DNA of 64,000 nucleotides from BOG-908 sp965199235 (GTDB taxonomy: Bacteria; Pseudomonadota; Alphaproteobacteria; Acetobacterales; Acetobacteraceae). The number at the start of each line of letters is the position of its first letter. Within the stretch, counting starts at the first letter, position 1. The notes under the pieces were generated by a model. It saw only the letters and a program-made list of their open reading frames with translations, ran no database searches and was not told the DNA's origin. Position numbers and translations under genes: made by a program. Location of the stretch: assembly GCA_965199235.1 (NCBI GenBank), contig CBDAQU010000002.1:806001-870000 (forward strand), written 5' to 3'. Shown one piece after another: positions 1 to 8,429 of the stretch.

Positions 1-2
1 GG

Positions 3-296
3 AGCGGGAACGGGGGAACTGGCGGAAACGGTGGCGCGCTTGCTGGCACGGGGTTCGGATCAGGTTTCGCCGTTGGGGGGGGCGCTGGTGGGGACTCATT
101 TGGCGTCGGCGGAACATGGCTAAGCGGGCCTGGAGGTTCCTCTTATGCCGTGGCAGGAGCCTTGGCTGTTTCCAGTGCTGCGACCCCATCAAGCAATGGA
201 CGGAACGCGCCAAGTCTGAGCGGCGGAGGGTCTGGAGGAGTGGGAAGCGGCTTGGGTGGACAAGGGGGAGCTGGCTTAGTTCTGGTCGAATGGTAG
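3..296 (+). CDS. Glycine-rich phage tail protein, C-terminal part
   Basis: Open from the left edge in frame 3 with no start inside the window, so only the last 97 residues are seen. The sequence is dominated by Gly, Ser and Ala and ends in GGQGGAGLVLVEW, an ending typical of glycine-rich C-terminal domains of phage tail and fibre proteins. The next genes are phage tail genes in the same direction, which supports a virion role. The exact protein cannot be named because its N-terminus lies outside the window. Confidence 0.6.
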   Translation, partial: SGNGGTGGNGGALAGTGFGSGFAVGGGAGGDSFGVGGTWLSGPGGSSYAVAGALAVSSAATPSSNGRNAPSLSGGGSGGVGSGLGGQGGAGLVLVEW

Positions 297-389
297 ATGG
301 GGAGGTGGGGCAGTACCGGAAACTCTTAGAACCTGTTTTCTTCTTGAGGAGCACTGCTCCTGTTCATTATAAGAGTGAAGGAACACACA

Positions 390-869
390 GTGGCAACCGC
401 GGTTAGTTATAGATGGCAACCCACAACGACTCGGGTCGTCACAATTGATTATTGTGGTCCAATCCCGCGTGGGACCTTACAAACACTGCCGCAACTTCTC
501 GCTTGGCCGACGAAAGATCCGGGCGACACGTTAGACTATGTTGTCGATTACTCCGAGGCCTTAGCTGGCGATAACGGCGATGCTATTGAGACTCTGGACG
601 TTGTGATTTCGCCTAATCAGACTGGCGACCTTACACTTACCACTTCCGGTGCCGATGGAAGTCAAGCCATCCTGTGGTTAACAGGTGGCCAAATCGGGAC
701 CACTTACTCGGTTACCGTTTCTGTGACTACTAATAATGGTCGCAGCATTGTGAGAACCATATACTTACCTGTGGTAGCTTTGAGCATACAGACTTCTTCT
801 GGCCCAGCGATTACTGATCAAAGCGGCGCGCCGCTAACTGACCAGACAAATACCTCAATTACGGCCTAA
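390..869 (+). CDS. Phage fibre-tail adaptor-like protein
   Basis: A 159-residue protein. I start it at GTG 390, which has AAGGA seven bases upstream; an in-frame GTG at 375 is the longer alternative. The block DPGDTLDYVVDYSEAL followed by a beta-rich domain with a TTYSVTVSVTTNNGRS strand pattern resembles small Ig-like adaptor proteins that sit between the tail machinery and the spike gene in alphaproteobacterial prophages. The resemblance is from memory, not a search. It directly precedes the tailspike gene, the expected position for such a protein. Base composition is lower in GC than the core genes to the right. Confidence 0.55.
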   Translation: MATAVSYRWQPTTTRVVTIDYCGPIPRGTLQTLPQLLAWPTKDPGDTLDYVVDYSEALAGDNGDAIETLDVVISPNQTGDLTLTTSGADGSQAILWLTGGQIGTTYSVTVSVTTNNGRSIVRTIYLPVVALSIQTSSGPAITDQSGAPLTDQTNTSITA

Positions 870-945
870 AGTCAAAGTCGCCGGCTACGCGGCTGCGCTT
901 AGCCTAAAGCACTATGTCCTTGGGACTTCTATAGGTAGACTAGTG

Positions 946-3018
946 ATGCCCACCATCCCACAATTGCCGAGTGCTCAGCAAACCGGGGCACAAGACGAGA
1001 TCCCAGTCAGCCAAGCTGGCATCACTCGAGAGGTGACTGTCTCAGAGTTGCTCAGCGGGACGCAACAGCTTCTTGAGGTGCCAAGCCCCAGCGTCTTAGG
1101 TAGAGCCTCGCTTGGGCCTGGTGGGCCAGAGGCGTTGACCTTGGGTGCTGGCTTGCTGGTCCAGGGCACCGCGCTGACAGCTACCGGCGGTGATCATGCG
1201 ACGTTTGTGCGAGAAGTGAGCTTTAGCACCAGCGATGAATTGATAGTCAATGCAAGTGGTACGCCTAAAAGATTGCCAGTCACCGCTCTCCACGCACTGT
1301 TCTCTGGCGGCCAAAACGTAACAATCGACACTAACGGGGTAGTTAGCGCGAATACCGACTCAAGCGTTTCCGCCAGCCTTACGAGTCTAACCCAGAGCTT
1401 GGGATCTGCGCAGGGTAGTATAGCAGCGCTTGCTGCAAAAATCCCAACTGGCGGCTTTGCATCTCTAAACAGCAACGGACAACTCGCAGCACCTTTGATA
1501 GGTGACGCGAGTTTAGCGACCGTTGTTACAAGCGGTGCCGCACCTCGGACTTTCAACGTTCGTGCTCTTGATACAATCAACGTGCTCGACTTTGGGGCAA
1601 CGACAGGCGGCGCAGATTGTACATCTGCATTCAATTTGGCGTTCGGAAAACTTCCAGCAACGGGCGGAGAAGTATTTGTTCCTGCAGGTGATTACTGGTT
1701 AGCTAGTCCAGTAATTATCAATGGTAAATCTCTAACGCTACGGGGTGCAGGACAGGGTCAGACCCGCATCCACCTGCAGCATACTGGGGTGGGATTCGAT
1801 TTTTCCCCCGGCAATTTATTTAACAAGGTCATAGTGTCGGCAGTGTCTATTTATGCCGATTGTGTTGCTGGGCCTACAGCTTGTGCACTTAGGTTCACTT
1901 ATCCAGCATCAACGGCCTTTGGCTATGTGACAACCAACGTGCATGATGTTGAACTCTTTGGTTATCCAAATGCAGCTAATGGGCTCACGCCTTTTCCACA
2001 AACATTCGTACGTGGCATCGTGCTGAATAATTGCTGGAGCGCTCAGGTCGATAACGTTTCGTGGTTCGGCCCCCCCGGACCTCCTGGTTCCACGAACGCG
2101 GGTGTGATCGAATTAAATGGTTCGATAGATACTCGCCTGAACTGCCTTCAGGCTTACTATGGTAATGCTGTTGTTATCCAAACGGGGTATTGTGAAGGTA
2201 TATACATCTCTAATCCTCTTGTGGTCGCGGTCGATTATCTGGTCACGCAGACAGACGAAACAAAATGGGCCGGCTATGTCATTGGACGTGCGATGCTTCT
2301 CGGGCTTTGGGTGTCAAATGGTGAGGTCAACACAAATCTAGGTACGATGCATCTCGCAAATGTCACAGACGTTTTCATATCTAATCTTGACCTTACCCGT
2401 GACCTCGGACCCAATACACCTCAAGTGTTTTTCCAACTCCTGAACGTGTCTAATCTCCACGTGACAGGTTGCAACTTTGTCGGTGGCCCCACAGGAGGTA
2501 ATTCGCAAGATATAGCTTTTCAGTTTAGTAGCACTGCTAACTCCTCAAGCAACATACTTAGCGGTTGCCATTTCGAAGATATGGCGACCGTCATACAAAT
2601 TCTAGGGCCAAATGGAACCGTGGGTTTGACTACCTACGGACTCCATTTGGATAACGTGCCGCTAAGTACTGCCTTTGTCGATCCCACCCCGCCCGAAGCA
2701 AGCAACTATATCTCGTTCATCTCACCGGGGGTGCCCGGTACTCCAGCTGGGCTTGCCACTCTCAAGGACTTCGTAATCTGTAACGTCGGCGGAAACATAG
2801 TATTTCGGGTAAATGATGTACCCTCGGCGGCGAATTACGTTCGCCACGAGCCTGCAACAGCAGGTACGGCTCCAGCCGTTTGTTTCGATGGCCTAGACGC
2901 TGTGATTGGTGGCGTGATTCAAACGAAAGGCGGCAATCTAATAGTCAGCGCAGCAGGAGGATCATCGGGTAGCGGAAACCTGGTTTCACTGACAAACGTC
3001 GCTGGAGCGACAAATTAG
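946..3018 (+). CDS. Phage tailspike, pectate-lyase-like beta-helix, ends at in-frame amber
   Basis: A 690-residue tailspike if translation stops at the TAG at 3016-3018; ATG 946 is preceded by an alternative GTG at 943. Residues 1-200 form a head-binding and linker region (MPTIPQLPSAQQTGAQDEIP). From about residue 205 (NVLDFGATTGGADCTSAFN) it has the pectate lyase superfamily signature and then a long parallel beta-helix, the fold of spikes that bind or cleave surface polysaccharide. The reading frame continues for 64 codons after the TAG and encodes the ending normal for these spikes, so this product is probably C-terminally truncated. Confidence 0.75.
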   Translation: MPTIPQLPSAQQTGAQDEIPVSQAGITREVTVSELLSGTQQLLEVPSPSVLGRASLGPGGPEALTLGAGLLVQGTALTATGGDHATFVREVSFSTSDELIVNASGTPKRLPVTALHALFSGGQNVTIDTNGVVSANTDSSVSASLTSLTQSLGSAQGSIAALAAKIPTGGFASLNSNGQLAAPLIGDASLATVVTSGAAPRTFNVRALDTINVLDFGATTGGADCTSAFNLAFGKLPATGGEVFVPAGDYWLASPVIINGKSLTLRGAGQGQTRIHLQHTGVGFDFSPGNLFNKVIVSAVSIYADCVAGPTACALRFTYPASTAFGYVTTNVHDVELFGYPNAANGLTPFPQTFVRGIVLNNCWSAQVDNVSWFGPPGPPGSTNAGVIELNGSIDTRLNCLQAYYGNAVVIQTGYCEGIYISNPLVVAVDYLVTQTDETKWAGYVIGRAMLLGLWVSNGEVNTNLGTMHLANVTDVFISNLDLTRDLGPNTPQVFFQLLNVSNLHVTGCNFVGGPTGGNSQDIAFQFSSTANSSSNILSGCHFEDMATVIQILGPNGTVGLTTYGLHLDNVPLSTAFVDPTPPEASNYISFISPGVPGTPAGLATLKDFVICNVGGNIVFRVNDVPSAANYVRHEPATAGTAPAVCFDGLDAVIGGVIQTKGGNLIVSAAGGSSGSGNLVSLTNVAGATN

Positions 3019-3213
3019 CTCGTCATCCAAAACGCTGTTTCAGGCAACCTAAGTTTACTGACAACGAATGCTGGAGGCATAAGCATTCAGCCAAAAGGAG
3101 CTTTGTGGTTGAGTGCAGGAGGTGGGCTGTTCATGACAGGGTTACCAGCCTCTAAGCCGGTCGCCGGTTCTGGGCAGGTATGGAACAATAACGGAGTTCT
3201 AAGCATCGCATAA
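3019..3213 (+). pseudogene. Detached C-terminus of the tailspike after amber stop
   Basis: These 64 codons follow the TAG at 3016 in the same frame, with no other stop until TAA 3211. They read LVIQNAVSGNLSLLT and later LPASKPVAGSGQVWNNN, ending GVLSIA. That is the characteristic tail-protein ending of the LP-x-S-x-P...WNN-x-GVL-IA type. A single base change or amber suppression would restore a 756-residue spike. No ribosome binding site or start codon suggests separate translation. Confidence 0.75.
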
Positions 3214-3235
3214 ACTGCGAAGAGAGTACTCGTAG

Positions 3236-3655
3236 ATGAAAGACGACACACATCTTCTCTTTCAGCAAATGGGAGAAGTCTTGAGTGGTATTCGTAGTCT
3301 GAACGTCACAATAGACATACGGCAGGCCCAGGCCGAGCAACTCTACGATTTGATGCGTTCGGATTTGACGATCCTTCGCCACGATCAGCGCGAGTTGGAG
3401 GAGAAGCTTAATCGAGTTTTTTGGCTCGCACAGAGTGATATCGATGCTCTACGACTACGGAGTGCTGATGATGCACGAGCGTTGCACGAGCTTGTATCAT
3501 CAGTCGATGGTCTAAGGCAGCCGATAGCCGAAGTAGCAGCCCTTAAGGCTCGTGCAGCGGGCTTATTGTGTGCGGTCGGTGTAATGGGCAGCGCAGCAGT
3601 TTGGCTGGCTGAACCACTTTATCGGTGGGTTATCGACAACGCTTTTCAGCGCTAG
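3236..3655 (+). CDS. Small phage coiled-coil membrane protein (DUF1515-like)
   Basis: A 139-residue protein. Residues 1-100 are highly charged and helical, with likely coiled coil around HDQRELEEKLNRVFWLAQ. A hydrophobic segment near residues 108-125 (AAGLLCAVGVMGSAAVWLA) should cross the membrane and leaves a short tail. The layout fits small accessory proteins found after the tail genes of alphaproteobacterial prophages, possibly a holin or lysis accessory, but the function is not shown. Its TAG stop at 3653-3655 coincides with the terminal TA of the IS630 remnant, so the native C-terminus may have been longer. Confidence 0.55.
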   Translation: MKDDTHLLFQQMGEVLSGIRSLNVTIDIRQAQAEQLYDLMRSDLTILRHDQRELEEKLNRVFWLAQSDIDALRLRSADDARALHELVSSVDGLRQPIAEVAALKARAAGLLCAVGVMGSAAVWLAEPLYRWVIDNAFQR

Positions 3656-4310
3656 TGTCCCGGGTCTGAATTCGTTGTGCAGCGTCTACGATGACGGTGT
3701 TGGTTGCTATGATGGTCTTCTGAGGAGGGAGGTGGCCATGGATTGTCGGCGTTTGACGGCGTTGATCTGACGGACAGCGAGCGTGCGGAGCTGCTGTATC
3801 TGTCGGGCCGGCGCAAGACGCTCCAAGGCTTGGCGGGTCGCGCGCGCCTTGTTCTGGCGTGCGCCGAGGGCGGCAGTCCGGCCATGGCGGCCCGGCTCGG
3901 CGTCCATGCTGACACGGTTCGCAAGTGGTGGCACTGCTCTGCCGAAGATCGCCTGGAGGGTTTGCGCGACAGCCCGATCGGGCGCTCCCCGCCGAATCGA
4001 GGACGCCAGGATCGAGGCGGTGATTGCCCGCACCTTGGAGAGCCTACCTTCGGACAGCATGCACTGGAATTCGTGTGGCATAGCGCGTGCCAGCGGCTTG
4101 TCCGTGTCCACCGTGCAGCGTGTGTGGCGGGCATTCGGCTTGCAGCCGCATCGGTCCGAAAGGTTCAAGCTGTCTACCGACCCCGATTTTGTGGCCAAGG
4201 TCGGCGATGTCGTCGGCCTCTACATGGCGCCGCCCGAGCGGGCGCTGGTGCTGTGCGTGAACGAAAAAGCCAGATCCAGGCGCTGGATCACTCGCAGCCG
4301 ATGCCGCGAT
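3653..4310 (+). mobile_element. IS630-family remnant, right end lost
   Basis: The element seems to begin at TA 3653-3654 followed by GTGTCCCGGGTCTGAATTCG, as expected for an IS630-type end after its TA target. It contains a frameshifted transposase gene from 3743 on. No matching inverted repeat is seen downstream, and transposase similarity ends near 4305, so the right part is gone. It differs in sequence from the intact-length IS630 pair at 18.4 and 23.0 kb. Confidence 0.6.
3743..4310 (+). pseudogene. IS630-family transposase, frameshifted and truncated
   Basis: The helix-turn-helix part starts in one frame (VDLTDSERAELLYLSGRRKT, ARLGVHADTVRKWW). Near 3990 it moves to a second frame (RRIEDARIEAVIARTLESLP ... 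FGLQPHRSERFKLSTDPDFV ... ERALVLCVNEK) and near 4265 back to the first (KSQIQALDHSQPM). The first catalytic Asp of the DDE domain appears changed (VNEK where VDEK is usual). Everything after about residue 190, including the other two catalytic residues, is missing. It cannot encode a working transposase. Confidence 0.75.
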
Positions 4311-5013
4311 GCGTCCAGGCGCCCTGAACGCCATCCCCCCTACCGAGCTAGCCTCAAACGGCCATGCCCAGCGCCGCGCACGCCACCTGCGGCTGTGCGA
4401 ACGCCTGGCCGAGCTCGGCATGGAGCTGGCCGAAGCAGCCGACCGCAAGGCGCTGCGCGACCTCCAGCTGCCGGCCCCTCGCAGCCCATCGCCACTGCCC
4501 GCCCTGGCCACCATCGCAGCGTGCCGACCCGGCCGGCCGGCCGAGACGCCACCTTGACCAGTTCTTGGCCCAATCCTCCCGCTGCGTCCGCCAGGCCATC
4601 CTGCTCGAGGACGCCTCGCTGCCAGCGTTTATGACAACCCGCCAGCCGACGCCACCGCATGACAGGCTGCGCCCGCCAGCGCCTAGCCCACGCCCCACCA
4701 GGCCGCCCTAATCCGCCCGGCCCGCATCGCGGCCGATCGCCCGGAGTAGGTCGAGGACGACCTATCCTTTGACCTCGAACGCTCCATCCCCGAAATCCTC
4801 TCCGGCATCTGCCGCGATCTCGGCGCCGCCCTGGACGCCGGCTGCTCCACCGCCCCGAACGCCGGCCGCGAGCCCGCGCCCATCCCGCAGCGAGGAGCCG
4901 AGCCGCCCGGCCAGCCCCGTCCTCGACCGCTCACCGCGCTCGAACGCGCAGCCGAGTTGGCCGAGCGGCTGCGATCACGGCCGCCCCCGCTTGAGCCCGA
5001 TCGCTTCTGGTAA
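4309..5013 (+). pseudogene. Decayed conserved hypothetical gene
   Basis: Three stretches in different frames look like pieces of one helical, Ala/Leu/Arg-rich protein: RRARHLRLCERLAELGMELA near 4380, DQFLAQSSRCVRQAILLED near 4560, and DLERSIPEILSGICRDLGAA near 4775, ending LEPDRFW with TAA at 5011. Proteins of this build accompany insertion elements in Acetobacteraceae-type genomes, but I cannot name the family. The stop codon falls in the loop of the following terminator. At least two frameshifts make this a relic. Confidence 0.45.
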
Positions 5014-5033
5014 CCGAAGCGATCGGGCTCTTT
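4993..5033 (+). terminator. Strong rho-independent terminator
   Basis: A perfect 15-bp stem, GAGCCCGATCGCTTC (4993-5007) with GAAGCGATCGGGCTC (5016-5030), has an 8-base loop and is followed by TTT. It insulates the decayed element region from parC about 130 bp downstream. Confidence 0.8.
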
Positions 5034-5167
5034 GTTCGGCGAGCATGTTCATCGTCGTTGAACATCAACCTGAAGCGATTGCGCTCCCGCACCGAACACT
5101 CGGTCTGGCGCTGTCCCGCCGCGCGGTTCGCCGATAGAACGTCGCCGACCCGCGCGGGAACAAAGAA

Positions 5168-7384
5168 TTGGAAGACATCCAGGACACCAAGTTCAGCGAG
5201 GCGCTGTCCGAGCGTTACCTCGCCTACGCTATGTCCACTATCATGCAGCGCAGCCTGCCCGACGCCCGAGACGGGCTGAAACCCGTGCACCGTCGGCTGA
5301 TCTACGCCATGCAGCAGCTACGGCTGGACCCTGCCTCCGGCTTCAAAAAATGCGCGCGCGTAGTGGGCGACGTGATGGGCAAGTTCCACCCGCACGGCGA
5401 TGCCAGCATCTATGACGCGCTGGTTCGCCTCGCCCAGGATTTCGCCGTCCGCTACCCGCTTGTCGAAGGCCAGGGCAATTTCGGCAACATAGACGGCGAT
5501 AACCCCGCCGCCATGCGCTACACCGAAGCGCGGATGACCGAGGTCGCGGCCGCCCTGCTCGCCGGCATTGCCGAAGACACGGTCGATTTCCGCCCCACCT
5601 ACGACAACGAGGATCAGGAGCCGGTGGTGCTCCCCTCGGCCTTCCCCAACCTGCTGGCCAACGGGGCCGCCGGCATCGCCGTCGGCATGGCGTGCTCCAT
5701 CCCGCCGCACAACGCGGGAGAGGTGTGCGCCGCGGCCATCCACCTGATCGCCGATCCTGCCGCAACCACGGCCGAGCTGCTGGCCCACATGCCGGGTCCG
5801 GACTTTCCCACCGGCGGCATCCTCACCGAGTCGCCCGAGGCGCTGCTGGCCGCCTACGAAACCGGCCGGGGCGGCTTCCGGCTGCGCGCCCGCTGGGCGG
5901 TCGAACAGGGCCGCTTCGGCACCTGGTCAATCGTGGTCACCGAAATCCCCTACCAGGTGCAGAAGTCGCGCTTGATCGAACAGGTCGCAGCCCTGCTCGA
6001 AGAGAAGAAGCTGCCGCTGCTCGGCGACATACACGACGAGTCCGACGAGCGCATACGCCTGGTGCTGGAACCGAAAACGCGCGGCGTGGAACCCGAAGTG
6101 CTGATGGAGACGATGTTCCGCGCAACCGCGCTAGAGACCCGCTTCCCGCTCAACATGAACGTGCTAACCGCCGACCACACGCCGCAGGTGCTCGGCCTGC
6201 GCGGCGTGCTTGCCGCCTGGATCATCCACCGCGAGGAGGTGCTGCAGCGCCGCTCGCGCTTTCGCCTGCGCGCCATCGAACATCGTCTGGAGATCCTCGA
6301 TGGCTTCATAAAAATCTTTCTCAACCTCGACGAGGTGATCCGCGTCATCCGCGAGGAGGACGACGCGAAGGCCGGCCTAATCCGCGCCTTTACGCTCACC
6401 GACACTCAGGCCGAGGCCATCCTGAACATGCGCCTGCGCAGCCTCCGCCGCCTGGAGGAGATGGAGATCAACGCCGAACACAGAAAACTCAGCCGAGAGG
6501 GCCGCGACCTGAACGCGCTGCTCGCCAGCCAAAAACTGCGCTGGGCGCGGGTCACGTCCGAGATCGAGGAGACCCGCCGCAAATTCGGCGCCGGCCCAAT
6601 GGGCGCACGGCGCACCGAACTCGGCACCATCCAGGCATCGGTCGACATCGCCAGCTTCGTGCCCATTGAGCGCGAACCGGTCACCGTGGTGTTTTCGGAA
6701 CGCGGCTGGGTACGCGCCCGGCCCGGCCACGTCACCGACGCCGACGCCCAAAAGTTCAAGGAGGGGGACCAGCTGCGGCTAATGCTGCCCTGCATGACGA
6801 CCGACAAGCTGATCCTGCTCGACGGGCGGGGCCGCGCCTACACGCTGCGCGCCGGCGACCTGCCGCGCGGACGGGGAGACGGCCAGGCAATCCGCGTACT
6901 GTTCGACATGGGCGCGAACACGGGGGCCAGTGGCGACGAGATCGCCCACATCTTCGTCTGGAGCAACGCTTATCGCTATTTGCTGGCCAGCAGCGGCGGA
7001 CGCGGCTTCGTCATCCCGGCCGAGGACCTGCTGGCCGAAAAGCGCACCGGCAAGCAGGTGCTGAATCTGCGTCCTGGCGAGACCGCGAAAATATGCGTGC
7101 CCGCCGACGGCGACCACGTGGCGGTCGTGGGCGACAATCGCAAATTGCTGGTCTTCCCTCTCGGCCAAGTCGCCGAGCTATCTCGCGGTCTCGGCGTCAC
7201 GCTGCAGCGCTACAAGGACGGCGGGCTGGCCGACCTCAAAGTGTTCCACATCAAGGACGGGCTGACTTGGCGCTCAGGCGAGCGCACACGCACCGAAACA
7301 AACCTGCAGGACTGGCTGGGCGAACGCGGCCAGGCAGGCAAGCTGCCGCCAAACGGCTTTCCAAAATCCAGCAAGTTCAGCTAG
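5168..7384 (+). CDS. parC: DNA topoisomerase IV subunit A
   Basis: ParC, the DNA-cleaving subunit of topoisomerase IV, which unlinks daughter chromosomes together with ParE. At 738 residues it has the length usual for alphaproteobacterial ParC. The breakage-reunion domain is clear: LPDARDGLKPVHRRLIYAM (residues 30-48), GKFHPHGDASIYDAL (71-85) and the active-site Tyr118 in AAMRYTEARM. A coiled-coil tower and a C-terminal beta-pinwheel domain follow. The best start is TTG 5168 (LEDIQDTKFSEALSERYLAY); no ATG lies near. In the quinolone-resistance region the position of E. coli Ser80 is Ala79 and that of Glu84 is Asp83. The gene stands alone behind a strong terminator. Confidence 0.95.
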   Translation: MEDIQDTKFSEALSERYLAYAMSTIMQRSLPDARDGLKPVHRRLIYAMQQLRLDPASGFKKCARVVGDVMGKFHPHGDASIYDALVRLAQDFAVRYPLVEGQGNFGNIDGDNPAAMRYTEARMTEVAAALLAGIAEDTVDFRPTYDNEDQEPVVLPSAFPNLLANGAAGIAVGMACSIPPHNAGEVCAAAIHLIADPAATTAELLAHMPGPDFPTGGILTESPEALLAAYETGRGGFRLRARWAVEQGRFGTWSIVVTEIPYQVQKSRLIEQVAALLEEKKLPLLGDIHDESDERIRLVLEPKTRGVEPEVLMETMFRATALETRFPLNMNVLTADHTPQVLGLRGVLAAWIIHREEVLQRRSRFRLRAIEHRLEILDGFIKIFLNLDEVIRVIREEDDAKAGLIRAFTLTDTQAEAILNMRLRSLRRLEEMEINAEHRKLSREGRDLNALLASQKLRWARVTSEIEETRRKFGAGPMGARRTELGTIQASVDIASFVPIEREPVTVVFSERGWVRARPGHVTDADAQKFKEGDQLRLMLPCMTTDKLILLDGRGRAYTLRAGDLPRGRGDGQAIRVLFDMGANTGASGDEIAHIFVWSNAYRYLLASSGGRGFVIPAEDLLAEKRTGKQVLNLRPGETAKICVPADGDHVAVVGDNRKLLVFPLGQVAELSRGLGVTLQRYKDGGLADLKVFHIKDGLTWRSGERTRTETNLQDWLGERGQAGKLPPNGFPKSSKFS

Positions 7385-7443
7385 CCGATGCCGATGGTCG
7401 TTTGCCGATGGACCTGAAGCAGCCCCGCTCCCCGGCAGCTAGT

Positions 7444-8385
7444 CTAGCGGGCCTGCTGGATGGCCGACAGCACCCAGCGTCCGGCAGGCGCGCGCAGGAA
7501 GGTCCAGATCTCGGTGACCGTCACCCGCTCGGTCGGGCTGCCATCGACCACCCCGCCGCTCGCGTCGCGCGTCACGTCGATCATCGAGAAGCGCATCGCG
7601 ACGGTCGCGTAGTCGCGCGATCCTTCCGACCAAGCTTCCGACAGATCGCCCTTCTGCAGCTGCACGTTGGTGACCTGGTTACGCACGCCACGGCTGGTCT
7701 GCTCGGCCAGTTGTTCCGCGAACATCGAGGCCATCTCCGGCGTCGTCATGCTGCGCAGCCCGTTTAGGTCGTTCGCGGTCCACGCTGCCTGTATGCTGTG
7801 CAGCAGATGGTCGAACGCCTTGTAGTCGTTCGGGGTCAGCGTTAACGCTACTCGGGATCCGCCGCCGAACATAGCTGGCCGACCGCCTGGGGGCGGGCCG
7901 ATGCCCGGCCCCACGGAGCGGGCGAACCCGCTGGCGCCCGCCAGTGCCGGGCCGCTTGCGAAGAACCGGCGATAGAGCCAGCGGCCGAGCATGTAGATCA
8001 GAAACAGCTGAAGCAGCAGGCCGATCAGGCTGCCTCCTCCGCTCATGCCGCCGAAGAAGCCGCGGCCGAACAGCATGCCGCCCAGCCCGGCGCCGAGCAG
8101 CCCGCCCATCAGGCCGCTGGCGAAGGCCGAGCGCGGCCGCATCCCGTAGCCAGCATACGACCTGGTGCCGAACGACGAGCCTGCGTTCGGCGTCATGCTG
8201 TTCTGCATGGGCGCCGCGCCGAACGGCGACGTGCCGGTCGTAGGCGGGCTGCTCCACGTCCGGCTGCCCCGGCTGCCAAACGACATGCCGTTGCCCGGCC
8301 GCGCGTCGGCCAGGGCAGGCGCCAAGGCGAGCAAGACAGCCAGCACCAAGGGGGCGAAACGCCGGAGAGAAAATGCTCTGGTCAT
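7444..8385 (-). CDS. Tim44-like domain membrane protein
   Basis: A 313-residue protein starting at ATG 8385, chosen because a signal-like hydrophobic segment (FAPLVLAVLLALAPALA) follows at once. Next comes a low-complexity Gly/Ser/Pro region, then a glycine-rich hydrophobic segment (LMGGLLGAGLGGMLFG and LIGLLLQLFLIYMLGRWLYR). The C-terminal 120 residues (YKAFDHLLHSIQAAWTANDL ... VTVTEIWTFLRAPAGRWVLS) match the Tim44-like fold, which binds membranes or proteins and resembles NTF2. Bacterial members are uncharacterised. It converges on parC with a 59-bp gap and is downstream of ygfZ on the same strand. Confidence 0.75.
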   Translation of the reverse strand: MTRAFSLRRFAPLVLAVLLALAPALADARPGNGMSFGSRGSRTWSSPPTTGTSPFGAAPMQNSMTPNAGSSFGTRSYAGYGMRPRSAFASGLMGGLLGAGLGGMLFGRGFFGGMSGGGSLIGLLLQLFLIYMLGRWLYRRFFASGPALAGASGFARSVGPGIGPPPGGRPAMFGGGSRVALTLTPNDYKAFDHLLHSIQAAWTANDLNGLRSMTTPEMASMFAEQLAEQTSRGVRNQVTNVQLQKGDLSEAWSEGSRDYATVAMRFSMIDVTRDASGGVVDGSPTERVTVTEIWTFLRAPAGRWVLSAIQQAR

Positions 8386-8429
8386 GTCATCGATATGGTG
8401 AGCCGCCGGCTGTAAGACGAGGCCCTGGG

